A stretch of 64,000 nucleotides of DNA from Pannonibacter indicus (GTDB lineage Bacteria > Pseudomonadota > Alphaproteobacteria > Rhizobiales > Stappiaceae). The notes below the pieces were generated by a model. That model was not told the origin of the DNA. It saw only the letters and a list, made by a program, of their open reading frames with translations, and ran no database searches. Made by a program: the position numbers and the translations under genes. Below, in pieces: positions 1-9,693 of this stretch. Position 1 is the first letter of the stretch. Each line of letters starts with the position of its first letter. Location of the stretch: assembly GCF_001418225.1 (NCBI RefSeq), contig NZ_LIPT01000002.1, forward strand, positions 549,126-613,125, in the 5' to 3' direction.

Positions 1-1443
1 CGCAACAGCTTCCACGTTGGCAGCCGCTTCCTCGGAGGCGGCCGCAACGGCGGTGCTCTTGGCGCTGGTGTCGTCTGCGCCCACCGTCAGCACGTTGGAA
101 GCATTGTTGAGGTCGTCGACGAGGCTTGAGACCGTCGTGGTGAGCTTTGAAATGCGGGCGTCGAAGGACTGGGACAGATCGCGGACAGCCTCGGCGCGCA
201 GGATGCGCTGGCGCTGCTGTTCTTCCTGCTCGGCCACCAGCTCTTCAGCCTGCTTCGCTTTCTCCCGGAAGATCTCGAGTGCCTGATTGATGTGGCCGAT
301 CTCGTCACCGCGCTCCTTGTCCGGAATGGTGATGTCGTAGCGCTGGTCGATCAGGGCGTTGATGGTGGTGACGGCCCGTTCCAGCGGACGGCGGACGATG
401 CGGTTGCTGAAGAACATGACCGCGATGGCGAGGACCGCCAGCAGGATCACGCCAATGCCAAGGATGGTGTAGATGATCTGCGTTGAGGCGGCATTCACCG
501 TTGCCATGGGCACACTGACCACGACGGCCATGGTGGCACCGGTGTTGCCGATGGCAACCGGGCGGACGATGTTGATCATGTCTCCGCCAGCCGATTCTGC
601 GTAGGCAGTGTAGGAGAAGGGCTGGGCCGATTTGACCGCATTGAGAACCTGCGCGCCGAAGGCCGCCTCTTGAGATCCCTTGGCTTCAGTCCAGGGCTTG
701 CCCAGAAGAGCCGGATCCGTGTTGGCGATCCAGACCCCGGCCTGGGACAGAAGATTCACCTGGCCGGTGCCCATCGGCTTCTGGGAAGACAGGGTTTTCG
801 TCAGATCGGTGAGGAGAAGGTCGCCACCGGTCACGCCGATGACCTTGCCGCCATCGCGGATTGGGGTGCTGAAGGAAATGCCAGTCATGACAACACCATC
901 GGTTTCCCAGGTGTAGGGTTCCGTGGCGAAGTCCTTGCCGGTCCTGTAGGAGACATGGAACCAGTCGCCCTCAGGCGATGGCTTGAGTGGCGGAATGGGA
1001 CTGAACTCGACCTTGCCCTGGTTCCGGTAGAAATAGGGGCGCCAGACCCCGGCCTCGTCGTGCCCGGGCTGGCCTTCGAATTCGGCGTCACGCCCGTCCA
1101 GATTGTTGTCGGGAACCATGCCCCAGGTGCCGGCCATGTTGGGGTGGGTCTGCATCGCATCCTGCAGAATGTTGGTCCAGGCCTGCCTGTCGACTGGTCC
1201 GCTGCGCTTCAGCGCATTGAGGGCATTGCCGAGACCTTGCGCGGGCAGAAGACCTTCCTCGATCACCCGTGCAACATACTCGGCCTGTTCCTGCGCAATG
1301 GCTTCCACTTGCTGAATGGCAAGCTGCTGCGTTGCTGAGGTGGCCTGATATCCAATGACACCAATTCCAACAGCAAGGACTCCGGCCAGCGCAGTCACGC
1401 TGACGGCCGCAAGCTTGGTTGCGATCTTTGCCTGTTTCAACAT
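1..1443 (-). CDS. Methyl-accepting chemotaxis protein, 3' part cut by the window edge
   Basis: This is a membrane chemoreceptor that would signal to CheA/CheW. The reading frame opens with ATG at 1443 (MLKQAKIATKLAAV) and stays open to position 1, so 481 codons are visible. Residues about 8-30 form the first membrane segment. Residues about 31-318 are a periplasmic sensor of double-Cache size. A second membrane segment lies at about 320-342, followed by a HAMP linker (IVRRPLERAV, then DEIGHINQALEIF). The last visible residues, AAASEEAAANVEAV, begin the cytoplasmic signalling domain and are typical of rhizobial receptors. The ligand cannot be told from sequence. The gene lies downstream of purH but is separated from it by a terminator. 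Confidence 0.93.
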   Translation of the reverse strand, partial: MLKQAKIATKLAAVSVTALAGVLAVGIGVIGYQATSATQQLAIQQVEAIAQEQAEYVARVIEEGLLPAQGLGNALNALKRSGPVDRQAWTNILQDAMQTHPNMAGTWGMVPDNNLDGRDAEFEGQPGHDEAGVWRPYFYRNQGKVEFSPIPPLKPSPEGDWFHVSYRTGKDFATEPYTWETDGVVMTGISFSTPIRDGGKVIGVTGGDLLLTDLTKTLSSQKPMGTGQVNLLSQAGVWIANTDPALLGKPWTEAKGSQEAAFGAQVLNAVKSAQPFSYTAYAESAGGDMINIVRPVAIGNTGATMAVVVSVPMATVNAASTQIIYTILGIGVILLAVLAIAVMFFSNRIVRRPLERAVTTINALIDQRYDITIPDKERGDEIGHINQALEIFREKAKQAEELVAEQEEQQRQRILRAEAVRDLSQSFDARISKLTTTVSSLVDDLNNASNVLTVGADDTSAKSTAVAAASEEAAANVEAVA

Positions 1444-1524
1444 CCTGGTACCCCTTCCGACTGCCCGGAATTCTTGCGTCCAGGCAGGATTCTCCTAGAG
1501 GCAGGAAGCGCTGAATCTTGTTAA

Positions 1525-1563
1525 GAAAAAGCTTCCAGAAGCAGACAATTGCCTCTGGAAGCT
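1525..1563 (-). terminator. Intrinsic terminator of purH
   Basis: On the minus strand, a perfect 10-bp stem (AGCTTCCAGA / TCTGGAAGCT, arms at 1530-1539 and 1554-1563) is followed by a run of five T. It lies about 65 bases past the purH stop codon and before the chemoreceptor gene, so the two are probably separate transcripts. Confidence 0.85.
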
Positions 1564-1626
1564 AAAAATTTTTCCAACTATTTGGCGCCGAAGCAACTTG
1601 CGGTGGTTTTTACAGCGGGCTTACTC

Positions 1627-3243
1627 TCAGTGACGGAAATGCCGCATGCCGGTCAGCACCATGGCAAGACCTGCCGCGTCGGCTGCGGCGATCACTTCAT
1701 CATCGCGCATGGAGCCGCCCGGCTGAATGACCGCAGTCGCGCCTGCTTCCGCTGCGGAGAGAAGTCCGTCGGCAAAGGGGAAGAAGGCATCGGAGGCGAC
1801 CACGCAGCCCTTGGTGAGAGGGGTGGACAGGCCTGCAGCCTCGGTCGCATCCAGCGCCTTGCGTGCGGCGATGCGGGCGCTGTCGATGCGGCTCATCTGG
1901 CCCGCGCCAATACCCACCGTGGCGCCGTCCTTCGCATAGACGATGGCATTGGACTTGACGTGCTTGGCAACGCGGAAGGCGAACTTGAGGTCGGCCAGTT
2001 CCTGTGCGGTCGGCGCGCGCTTCGTCACGACCTTGAGGTCGAGATCATCGATGACGCCATTGTCGCGGGACTGGACCAGAAGGCCGCCAGCGACGGACTT
2101 GATGGCCAGACCGGCCGCACGCGGGTCGGCGAGACCGCCGGTGACCAGCAGGCGCAGGTTCTTCTTCTTTGCCACGATTTCGATGGCTTCATCCGTCGCA
2201 GCCGGGGCGATGATCACCTCGGTGAAGATCTTGACGATCTCTTCGGCGGCTTCCGCATCCAGCGTATCGTTGAGGGCAACGATGCCGCCGAAGGCAGAAA
2301 CAGGGTCACAGCGCAACGCCAGTTCATAGGCTGCCTTCAGGCTGGAGCCCTCGGCCACGCCGCAAGGGTTGGCGTGCTTGATGATGGCAACGGCCTTGGT
2401 GCGCTTGGGGTCAAACTCGCTGACCAGCTCGAAGGCGGCGTCCGTGTCGTTGATGTTGTTGTACGACAGGGTTTTTCCCTGCAGCTGGCGGGCGGTGGCC
2501 ACGCCCGAGCGGCGCTCGCCGGTGGTGTAGAAACCGGCCGACTGATGCGGGTTCTCGCCATAGCGCATGACTTCGGCGAGCTTGCCGCCCATGGCGCGGT
2601 AATCGGGCGCTTCGTTGCCAATCTGCGAAGCCAGCCAGTTCGACACGGCGGCATCATAGGCAGCGGTACGGGCAAAGGCCTTCTGGGCCAGCTTCTTGCG
2701 CAGGCCGATTGGCGACTGGCCGTTGTTCTCATCCAGTGCCGACAGAACGTCAGCATAGTCTGCCGGATCCACCACGACGGTCACATAGGCATGATTCTTG
2801 GCCGCGGCACGGGTCATGGCCGGGCCGCCGATGTCGATGTTCTCGACGCCCGTTGCATAATCTGCGCCGGAGGCAACTGTATCCTCGAAGGGATAGAGGT
2901 TGACGCAGAGCAGGTCGATGCCGCCAATGCCATGGGCATCCATGGCTGCCTTATGCTCGGCATCGTCGCGGATGGCGAGCAGGCCGCCGTGCACCATTGG
3001 ATGCAGGGTCTTGACCCGGCCATCCATGATTTCCGGGAAGCCGGTCACTTCGGAAATGTCCTTCACCGGCAGGCCGGCGTCCGCCAGCGTCTTGCGGGTG
3101 CCGCCGGTGGAAATCAGCTCCACGCCGCGCTCGGACAGCCCGCGGGCGAAGTCGAGCAGACCGGTCTTGTCGGAAACGGAAAGAAGGGCGCGCTTGATGG
3201 AAACGAGCGGGGGAACGGGAACCCCCTTGGACACCACAGCCAT
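1627..3243 (-). CDS. purH: Bifunctional AICAR formyltransferase / IMP cyclohydrolase
   Basis: PurH catalyses the last two steps of IMP synthesis: formylation of AICAR using 10-formyl-THF, then ring closure. The 538-residue length is normal for the family. The N-terminal cyclohydrolase (MGS-like) domain shows [25 protein letters not shown] and [13 protein letters not shown]. The C-terminal transformylase domain contains the conserved NPCG (residues about 286-289, [13 protein letters not shown]) and ends with GMRHFRH. The start at 3243 has GAGG 8 bases upstream. It lies downstream of rsmB and the heparinase-like gene on the same strand, an order I recall from other Hyphomicrobiales. Confidence 0.97.
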   Translation of the reverse strand: MAVVSKGVPVPPLVSIKRALLSVSDKTGLLDFARGLSERGVELISTGGTRKTLADAGLPVKDISEVTGFPEIMDGRVKTLHPMVHGGLLAIRDDAEHKAAMDAHGIGGIDLLCVNLYPFEDTVASGADYATGVENIDIGGPAMTRAAAKNHAYVTVVVDPADYADVLSALDENNGQSPIGLRKKLAQKAFARTAAYDAAVSNWLASQIGNEAPDYRAMGGKLAEVMRYGENPHQSAGFYTTGERRSGVATARQLQGKTLSYNNINDTDAAFELVSEFDPKRTKAVAIIKHANPCGVAEGSSLKAAYELALRCDPVSAFGGIVALNDTLDAEAAEEIVKIFTEVIIAPAATDEAIEIVAKKKNLRLLVTGGLADPRAAGLAIKSVAGGLLVQSRDNGVIDDLDLKVVTKRAPTAQELADLKFAFRVAKHVKSNAIVYAKDGATVGIGAGQMSRIDSARIAARKALDATEAAGLSTPLTKGCVVASDAFFPFADGLLSAAEAGATAVIQPGGSMRDDEVIAAADAAGLAMVLTGMRHFRH

Positions 3244-3351
3244 GGCCTTGCCTCGCAGATCTGAGGATGGAAAGTGGCCGTGGCCCTAGCACGAACGGGG
3301 CAGAAACGGAAGCTCAAGAAGACCCGCGCTGCGAATCAGCATCCCGATCGC

Positions 3352-5100
3352 TTACAGCGGCAATTCCGGCTCCTGAGCAGCGCTGCGTTCGCGCCGGGCA
3401 TTGCGGGCTGTCGCGGTGCGGCGGAACTGCCAGGCGACCTGGCTGGACTGGCTGATGCGGCCATAAAGCACCAGCTGCTGGGTGCGGCGGTGGCCATAGA
3501 CATCCGACAGATAGACGGATTCTTCCAGCACCAGTTCTGCACCGGATGCATTGAATTCCCAGGCTTCGCCGTCCGGCGCCATCAGCAATGCGGCGGTGCC
3601 TGCCCTGAGCAGGCTCGGTTTGATCAGCGGATGCAGATGGAAGCGGATGGTGAAATGGTCGTGATGCGTAAGGGCGCCCAGCGTCGAGAACAGATCGATG
3701 CCGTCCAGCACGGAGCCGTCACTCGACAGGCGGATGTCGCGCTCATGGCGCACATTGTAGCGGTGGGCATAGCCATCATGGGAGGCGGTGACGCGGGTGC
3801 CCATCACGTCTTCCTCGCGGTTGACGGGCACGCTGGTCGGACCGCTGAGGATCGGCGCGCCGAGCCAGCCGGTGAAAGGCTTCTCTGTTAGAAACCGGCA
3901 GGACGAGCTGTCTTCCATGCCGGCCGTCGAATGGGCTGCCGTGGAACGGGCCACCTGCCGCCAGCCTTCGCTGGCCCAGCCGGAAACGCCGCAATTGACC
4001 ACCAGCCGGTGGCGGCCGGAGGACATTTCGAACGACAGGCAGCCGGCGTGGGCCGATTGGCTCAGAAGCGGCGGCGGCGGTGTGCCGGTGTCCATCAGCA
4101 CCACCGTGTCCCCGCCCATCAGCCGCTGATAGCCGGAGAAGGGTGCGTTGCCGGGAGGAGCGCCGCGCGCATCATCATAGGCCAGGATCGTTGCCACCAG
4201 ATCGGTGGGGGTGGAGCCCATGCCGTTGAAATGGGCAAAGGCACCGTCCACATGGCGGAAGAAGCGCACCATCGGCATCATCCGGTCGATGGCCTGCATC
4301 ATGCCGGCGGGTGTCTCCAGCCCTTGCGTGATGAAGGCCTGCCGGATTGGCAGAAGATCGGTGAGAATTTCGAGGATCGCACCGGGATTGCGGGACACAT
4401 GTCCGCCATCGGGCATGATCTGGCGCTGCAGCTCATGCTCCAGGCGCCGGAGGCTCTGGCGCACGTAACGGCCCTGACCGGCCATCGAGATGCTGGCAGC
4501 CGCCACCGCAAGCGCCGCCTGCAGGCGCGGCACGCCATCCGGTGTTTCGTTGATGGTGCGGCGCAGATAGCGCACCTGACGGCCGAGCGAGCGCAGGAAA
4601 CGGCGGTAGAATTCCGCGTCGCCATCCTCCAGCACCAGCGGCGACTGGGCGAGCCAGGACAGGACGCGCCGCGCCACGACGGGCTGTTCCCAGGCGATGG
4701 GGGCCCAGCGGCCGCACAGGCGGATCCAGTCATCGACAAGGGCACGGGCATTCTGGCGGGCGACAAGGCTTTCGGCGGCGCGCAGGTCGCGCAGCCAGCC
4801 GAAACTGTGCAATTCGCGCTGCCAGGCCGGATCTTCGCCCTTCAGCTCGAAGGGGGAGCGGCCTCTGGCCTCTACCACCTTGCCGGAGAAAAGAAAGCGG
4901 CCGCCATAGATATCAAGGGCGTTGGTCTGGTCGGCGGTGCGAAGATCCTGCGGGGCGATGAGCAAACGGGAAGGCGTTCCCGCAAATGGCTGCCAGCGGA
5001 ACAGGGGTCCGCCATGCAGCCAGCGCAGGCTATTTTGCCAGAGATGATGGAGCAGCAGGCGCCCGATGCGCCCCTGCTCACCCATCGCCCGGATCGTCAT
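3352..5100 (-). CDS. Heparinase II/III family protein
   Basis: This 582-residue protein matches the heparinase II/III-like family of polysaccharide lyase folds: an N-terminal alpha-helical toroid (about residues 60-320, with LHSFGWLRDLRAA and GRQVRYLRRTINETPDGVPRL) and a C-terminal beta-sandwich (about 330-560). In Alphaproteobacteria a homologue commonly sits between rsmB and purH, as here. Its substrate is not established, and it need not act on heparin. No signal peptide is visible (MTIRAMGEQGRIGRLLLHHL), so the cellular site is unclear. The gap to purH is 108 bases. Confidence 0.88.
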   Translation of the reverse strand: MTIRAMGEQGRIGRLLLHHLWQNSLRWLHGGPLFRWQPFAGTPSRLLIAPQDLRTADQTNALDIYGGRFLFSGKVVEARGRSPFELKGEDPAWQRELHSFGWLRDLRAAESLVARQNARALVDDWIRLCGRWAPIAWEQPVVARRVLSWLAQSPLVLEDGDAEFYRRFLRSLGRQVRYLRRTINETPDGVPRLQAALAVAAASISMAGQGRYVRQSLRRLEHELQRQIMPDGGHVSRNPGAILEILTDLLPIRQAFITQGLETPAGMMQAIDRMMPMVRFFRHVDGAFAHFNGMGSTPTDLVATILAYDDARGAPPGNAPFSGYQRLMGGDTVVLMDTGTPPPPLLSQSAHAGCLSFEMSSGRHRLVVNCGVSGWASEGWRQVARSTAAHSTAGMEDSSSCRFLTEKPFTGWLGAPILSGPTSVPVNREEDVMGTRVTASHDGYAHRYNVRHERDIRLSSDGSVLDGIDLFSTLGALTHHDHFTIRFHLHPLIKPSLLRAGTAALLMAPDGEAWEFNASGAELVLEESVYLSDVYGHRRTQQLVLYGRISQSSQVAWQFRRTATARNARRERSAAQEPELPL

Positions 5101-5227
5101 GGCAGTGTCTCACCGCCCTTGTGCTGGCGCCAGAATGAAATTGACTTGCCCTTTCACCATAAGAGGTAACGAACTGTTAGGGTTAGCTCTCAGTTATCCA
5201 TTGCGGGTCAGAGTGGTTACAGGGCAG

Positions 5228-6637
5228 TTAAAGCCGCCGCAGACGGGCGGCAAAAAATCCGTCGAGGCCGCCTTCCGGCTCCGTGCCGCCGCCCAGATGG
5301 CAGGGCAGGGTGCGCAGATAGCCCTCCGGCGTGATGCACTCGCCAAGGCCGCCGATTTCTTCCGGCCGTACCGGCTCCAGCGCGATTCCCGGCATATCTG
5401 CCAGAAGTGCCGCAATCTGGTCTTCGCCTTCTTCCCGTTCCATCGAGCAGGTGCAATAGACCAGAACGCCGCCCGGCTTCAGCCAGGTGATGGTCTTGCG
5501 CAAGAGCTCGGCCTGGATGCCCGCCAGTGTCGTCACATCCGCAGGGCGCTTGGTCCAGGCCACGTCCGGATGGCGGCGCATGGTGCCGGTGGCGCTGCAG
5601 GGCGCATCGAGAAGGATGGCGTCGAAAGGCTCGTCCGGTTCGTAGCTGCGCAGATCCGCAGCGACAACACGGGCGGAAAGGCCGAGCCGCTCCAGATTGG
5701 CATGGACGCGCTTCAGCCGCTTTTCGGAAATATCGACCGCCGTCACATCGGCGCCCTGCGTGGCCAGCTGAGCCGTCTTGCCGCCAGGGGCAGCGCACAG
5801 ATCGGCGGCGCGCTTGCCGGTGAGGTTCCCCAGCAGGCGGGCGGGCAGGGAGGCTGCGGCATCCTGCACCCACCAGCCGCCTTCGTTGAAGCCCTCGAAG
5901 CCCTCCACCGCGCCCTTGCGCGACAGGCGGACCGATCCGGCTGCCACCACACGGCCGCCGAGGCGTTCCGCCCAGCCTTCGGCATCGCTCTTGACGGTGA
6001 GATCCAGTGCAGGTTCTTCCAGATGGGCGCGCAGGATCGCCTCGAAGGTCTCTGGGCCATAGGTTTCGCGCCAGCGGGTGGCGAGCCAGAGCGGCAGGCC
6101 TGCCGGACCCGAACCGGTGATGGCGGACAGCGTGTCCTTTTCCCGCGCCAGACGGCGCAGCACGCCGTTGACGAGGCCCTTGTAAGGCCTTGCCCGCTTG
6201 TCGGACCCCGCAAGATCCACCGCCAGCGACACGGCGGCATGGTCGGCAACGTCGAGGAACAGGATCTGCACCGCAGCGACGTGGAGAATATCGGTGACGC
6301 GGCCCGTGCGCTCCGGAATGGGCCGGTCCAGCAGCTCCGCCAGAATGGCATCGAGCTGGCCCCGGCGGCGCAGGGCTGCAGCGACGATGGCCTTCACCAG
6401 CGACCGGTCTTTCGGCTCCAGCGCGCGGAAGCCGGAATGGCCCGAGGTCACGTCATATTCGGCATCCAGCGTGCGGTGCTTGTGCACCACATTGCCCAGA
6501 ATGTCGGTGGCCACCTTGCGGGCGGCAAAGCCGGGAGCGGGCCGCCCGGGCGAGCCGCCGCCATTTGCCGTGCCGCCTGCCTTGCCGCCGGCGGGGCGGG
6601 AGGGGGATTTCGGGCGGGAGCCAGTGGATTCGTTCAA
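5228..6637 (-). CDS. rsmB: 16S rRNA (cytosine-C5)-methyltransferase RsmB-type
   Basis: This enzyme methylates a cytosine in 16S rRNA (C967 in E. coli) using SAM. A NusB-like RNA-binding domain occupies the N-terminal third. The C-terminal Rossmann domain has the SAM motif CAAPGGKTAQLA and both catalytic-site cysteines, in DAPCSATGTMRRHPDV and VYCTCSMEREEGEDQ. The frame stays open back to a TTG at 6718, but the first 27 residues of that version cover a GC hairpin. I prefer the TTG at 6637 (NESTGSRPKSP), which has AAGG 8 bases upstream. The first 45 residues are low-complexity Pro/Gly/Ser. The start is uncertain; the function is not. Confidence 0.92.
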   Translation of the reverse strand: MNESTGSRPKSPSRPAGGKAGGTANGGGSPGRPAPGFAARKVATDILGNVVHKHRTLDAEYDVTSGHSGFRALEPKDRSLVKAIVAAALRRRGQLDAILAELLDRPIPERTGRVTDILHVAAVQILFLDVADHAAVSLAVDLAGSDKRARPYKGLVNGVLRRLAREKDTLSAITGSGPAGLPLWLATRWRETYGPETFEAILRAHLEEPALDLTVKSDAEGWAERLGGRVVAAGSVRLSRKGAVEGFEGFNEGGWWVQDAAASLPARLLGNLTGKRAADLCAAPGGKTAQLATQGADVTAVDISEKRLKRVHANLERLGLSARVVAADLRSYEPDEPFDAILLDAPCSATGTMRRHPDVAWTKRPADVTTLAGIQAELLRKTITWLKPGGVLVYCTCSMEREEGEDQIAALLADMPGIALEPVRPEEIGGLGECITPEGYLRTLPCHLGGGTEPEGGLDGFFAARLRRL

Positions 6638-6682
6638 AGCGCTGGCCTTCGTTGGGTTGGCTGTGTTGCAGGATTGAGTCAA

Positions 6683-6710
6683 GGCGCCGCGAACCGGTGC
6701 TCGCGGCGCC
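6683..6710. repeat. Strong GC-rich inverted repeat between htpX and rsmB
   Basis: Perfect 10-bp arms (GGCGCCGCGA / TCGCGGCGCC) flank an 8-base loop. It lies 123 bases past the htpX stop and about 45 bases before the preferred rsmB start, both on the minus strand. It lacks a T-run, so it is either a weak or factor-dependent terminator for htpX or a structure in the rsmB leader. Confidence 0.6.
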
Positions 6711-6832
6711 CTTGGCAAGACATGTCTGGTGGTCCTGCGGCGCGGGACAGGCTGCGGTGCCGTCCATCGCGTCCGAGGCTGTGATCCGAAGCTTCTACCG
6801 CAGATCAGCCGTCCGGCTCAACCCCATCGGTT

Positions 6833-7849
6833 TCAGCCCCATGGGCCCTTGGGTTTTCCCGAGGGGCGTGCGTTTCCGCTGCCTCCCCACGGACCTGAAG
6901 GGCCGGAGCTGCGCCCAGCACCACCCGCAGAACCACCCCAAGACTGGTTGCGCGTCTGCGCCGGAGCCGGGTTCCAGCCGCCGCCAGAACCACCGCCGCG
7001 CCCGCCCATCTGCCCGTCCAGATCGCGCAGGGCTGCGATGCGGTTGGCGGTGTTGGGGTGGGTGGAGAACAGATTGTCCATCCGCTCGCCTGACAGCGGG
7101 TTGATGATGAACATGTGTGCCGTCGCCGGGCTGCGCTCCGCATCCGGATTGTGGATCTGCTCCACACCGCCCGCGATCTTGGCAAGGGCAGAGGCGAGCC
7201 ACATCGGGTGGCCGCAGATTTCGGCACCCATGCGGTCGGCGGCATATTCACGGGTACGGGAAATCGCCATCTGCACCAGCATGGCAGCGAGAGGCGCGAC
7301 GATCATGGCAACGAGCATGCCGATGAAGCCGAGCGGATTGTTGTTCTCCCGGTTGCCGCCGAAGAAGAAGGCGAAGTTGCCGAGCATGGAGATGGCACCG
7401 GCAATCGTCGCGGTGATCGTCATGATCAGCGTGTCGTGGTTCTTGATGTGGGCCAGCTCATGCGCCATCACACCCGCCACTTCTTCCATGGTCAGGCGCT
7501 CCAGCAGGCCGGTGGTCGCAGCCACGGCGGCATTCTGCGGATTGCGGCCCGTGGCAAAGGCATTCGGCTGCGGATTGTTGATGATATAGACCTTGGGCAT
7601 CGGCAGCTGTGCGTTCTGCGCCAGCTGGCGCACCATGCGGAACAGTTCGGGCGCGCTGCGCTCATCCACTTCCTGCGCGTGGTGCATGGACAGCACCATC
7701 TTGTCGGAATTCCAGTAGCTGAACAGGTTCATCGCACCGGCAATCACCAGTGCGATCATCATGCCGCTCTGTCCGCCGATCAGGAAGCCAATACCCATGA
7801 ACAGGGCGGTCATGGCGGCCAGCAGCATGGCAGTGCGGAAATAGTTCAT
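6833..7849 (-). CDS. htpX: Zinc metalloprotease HtpX
   Basis: HtpX is an inner-membrane M48-family protease for quality control of membrane proteins. Two N-terminal hydrophobic segments (about residues 8-50) precede the zinc motif HELAH (in [19 protein letters not shown]). A downstream Glu in [14 protein letters not shown] is the likely third ligand. Two further membrane segments lie between them. At 338 residues it is somewhat longer than the E. coli protein (293). The extra C-terminal tail (after about residue 280) is Gly/Ser/Pro-rich and probably disordered. It is transcribed away from the sdhAF4-type gene, with a 185-base shared upstream region. Confidence 0.95.
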   Translation of the reverse strand: MNYFRTAMLLAAMTALFMGIGFLIGGQSGMMIALVIAGAMNLFSYWNSDKMVLSMHHAQEVDERSAPELFRMVRQLAQNAQLPMPKVYIINNPQPNAFATGRNPQNAAVAATTGLLERLTMEEVAGVMAHELAHIKNHDTLIMTITATIAGAISMLGNFAFFFGGNRENNNPLGFIGMLVAMIVAPLAAMLVQMAISRTREYAADRMGAEICGHPMWLASALAKIAGGVEQIHNPDAERSPATAHMFIINPLSGERMDNLFSTHPNTANRIAALRDLDGQMGGRGGGSGGGWNPAPAQTRNQSWGGSAGGAGRSSGPSGPWGGSGNARPSGKPKGPWG

Positions 7850-8034
7850 TGCCTTCGGTCCTCGTCGCGCTTAAGTGCGGGTGGTACACCTGACGGGAGT
7901 TTTCGGCTGCCGCCAGTACCCTAAATGATGGGCCAAGTCCCTATATGATGGGTATGAGCCCGATTTCCCGCAAGCCTGCTGGTCTTCAACCTGTCTTGAA
8001 GCGGCGGCCGGCGGTCCAAACGATGGAGATATCC

Positions 8035-8349
8035 ATGCACGACGACGAGATCACCGGAGCGAATGGCCCTGAGGCCGGTGCTGCGGACAACCGTGGCGTG
8101 GTCGTTCCCTTTCCCCAGCGTGCCGCGCCCGCAGAGCCGGAAGCTGCCGCAGAGCCCGCCCCCGCCCCGCAGCGGCGATTCGAGGATCTTCCCCCCGCAG
8201 CGCAGCGGGCGCTGAAGGAAGCCGAAGCGCGCCGCGCAGAAATCGACGCCCGCCAGCAGGCCATGGCAAAAGAGCTGGACGGGCGCGGCGGACTTGAGCC
8301 AACCCGTTATGAAGACTGGGAAATCAAGGGGATCACCGTCGATTTCTGA
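8035..8349 (+). CDS. DUF1674 / SdhAF4-type succinate dehydrogenase assembly factor
   Basis: This 104-residue protein ends in the family signature EPTRYEDWEIKGITVDF. In mitochondria the homologue (SDHAF4) protects and delivers flavinylated SdhA during complex II assembly; the bacterial role is inferred from that. The middle is a charged helix (RRFEDLPPAAQRALKEAEAR). I chose ATG 8035 (HDDEITGANG) because GGAG lies 6 bases upstream; an upstream in-frame ATG at 7945 has no such site. The untranslated leader contains an inverted repeat CTTCAA/TTGAAG at 7984-8001. No sdh genes are nearby. Confidence 0.85.
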   Translation: MHDDEITGANGPEAGAADNRGVVVPFPQRAAPAEPEAAAEPAPAPQRRFEDLPPAAQRALKEAEARRAEIDARQQAMAKELDGRGGLEPTRYEDWEIKGITVDF

Positions 8350-8401
8350 CATTTGACAACTGCCTGCGCGGCAGCGGGAAAAGGCTGTTGCTGCTGGTTG
8401 G

Positions 8402-8434
8402 TTAATGAGGGCTTTACCAAAGGCACGTTAACGT
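8402..8434. promoter_or_regulatory. Possible CtrA-like site and 10-bp palindrome upstream of aminotransferase-ftsK
   Basis: TTAA, seven bases, then TTTA (8402-8416) is one mismatch from the TTAA-N7-TTAA box bound by the alphaproteobacterial cell-cycle regulator CtrA. A perfect palindrome ACGTTAACGT follows at 8425-8434. The position, 36-68 bases before the start of an operon containing ftsK, makes cell-cycle control plausible but unproven. Confidence 0.3.
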
Positions 8435-8469
8435 CCGGGCAAAGTGTGTTCGAGTGTCCGGAAGGTCAG

Positions 8470-9693
8470 ATGACGTCCACGATGCCTGCCTCAACCCCGC
8501 GCGCGGCCCTGCCCGACGCCAATCCGTTCCAGCGCCTTGCCGCGCTTCTGGGTGATACGCGCCCGGGTGCGGACCCGATTGTGCTGACCATTGGCGAGCC
8601 GCAGCATGCGCTGCCGCCCTTCACGGGCGAGGTGCTGATGGAAAATCTGGCCGATTTCCGCCGTTACCCGCCGATCGAAGGCTCTCCGGCCTTCCGTGCT
8701 GCCATCGCGGCCTGGCTGGACCGGCGTTACAATCTTGGCGGCACCATAGACAAGGACAAGGGTGTTCTGCCGCTCAACGGCTCGCGCGAGGGCCTGTCCT
8801 TCGGCGCGATTTCCGCCCGCGATCAGCTGGCCAAGGATGTGGCGCGCCCTGCGGTGATCCTGCCCAACCCGTTCTACCAGACCTATGCAGCCGCAGCCCA
8901 TATTGCCGGGGCCGAGGCGGTCATGCTCGACACGGGCGCAGACACCGGCTTCCTGCCGGATCTGGATGCGCTGGAGCCGGAGCTGCTGGACCGGACCGTC
9001 GCCTTTTACGTGGCGTCGCCCGCCAATCCGCAAGGAGCGGTGGCGAGCCTTGCCTATTGGCAGAAGCTGATAGGTCTTGCCCGCCGCCACCGGTTCTACA
9101 TCTTTGCCGATGAGTGCTATTCGGAGATCTACCGCAGCACCCCGCCTCCGGGCGTTCTGGAAGCCGCCCATGCGCTGGGTGAAGGCTATTCCATGGTGGT
9201 GGCGTTCAACTCCCTGTCGAAGCGGTCGAATCTTGCGGGCTTGCGCTGCGGTTTTGCTGCCGGTGATCCGGAGTTTCTGCCGCGCTGGGTGAAGTTCCGT
9301 GGTCTTGCCGCCCCGCAGGTGCCGCTGCCGGCACAGGCGCTGGCCGTGCGCGCCTATGGCGACGAGGCGCATGTGGTCGAGAACCGCCGCCTCTACAACG
9401 AGAAATACGAAATTGCCGAAAGGCTGTTGTCACCCATTCTCGGGCCGGTGACGCCGGAAGGCGGCTTCTTCCTGTGGCTGGATGTGAGCCGCTGGGGTGG
9501 CGCGGTCAGCGTGACCGAGCGGCTGTGGAGTGAGGTTGGCGTCAAGGTGCTGCCCGGCTCCTATCTGGCCTCCACCCAGGCCGATGGCCGCAATCCGGGT
9601 GATCCTTATATCCGCGTTGGCCTGTGCGCCCCGTCCTCGCTGACGGGTGAAGCGCTGGAGCGCATGGCCGGCTGGCTGGGAGGTGCGGCATGA
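8470..9693 (+). CDS. PLP-dependent class I/II aminotransferase
   Basis: This 407-residue fold-type I aminotransferase has the features of the aspartate/succinyl-DAP branch: [18 protein letters not shown] near the N-terminus, the Asn/Pro motif ANPQGA, the DECYSEIY loop and the PLP lysine in [17 protein letters not shown]. It is most like proteins annotated as succinyldiaminopimelate aminotransferase (DapC), but substrate cannot be fixed from sequence. ATG 8470 is chosen because the sequence starts matching the family there and GGAAGG precedes it; the frame is open upstream to 8353. The stop overlaps the ftsK start (ATGA), so the two are co-translated. Confidence 0.85.
   Translation: MTSTMPASTPRAALPDANPFQRLAALLGDTRPGADPIVLTIGEPQHALPPFTGEVLMENLADFRRYPPIEGSPAFRAAIAAWLDRRYNLGGTIDKDKGVLPLNGSREGLSFGAISARDQLAKDVARPAVILPNPFYQTYAAAAHIAGAEAVMLDTGADTGFLPDLDALEPELLDRTVAFYVASPANPQGAVASLAYWQKLIGLARRHRFYIFADECYSEIYRSTPPPGVLEAAHALGEGYSMVVAFNSLSKRSNLAGLRCGFAAGDPEFLPRWVKFRGLAAPQVPLPAQALAVRAYGDEAHVVENRRLYNEKYEIAERLLSPILGPVTPEGGFFLWLDVSRWGGAVSVTERLWSEVGVKVLPGSYLASTQADGRNPGDPYIRVGLCAPSSLTGEALERMAGWLGGAA

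Noticed and set aside
1549..3264. Long open frame on the strand opposite purH
   Set aside because: It mirrors purH exactly, its product has no recognisable motif, and such antisense frames are common in high-GC DNA.
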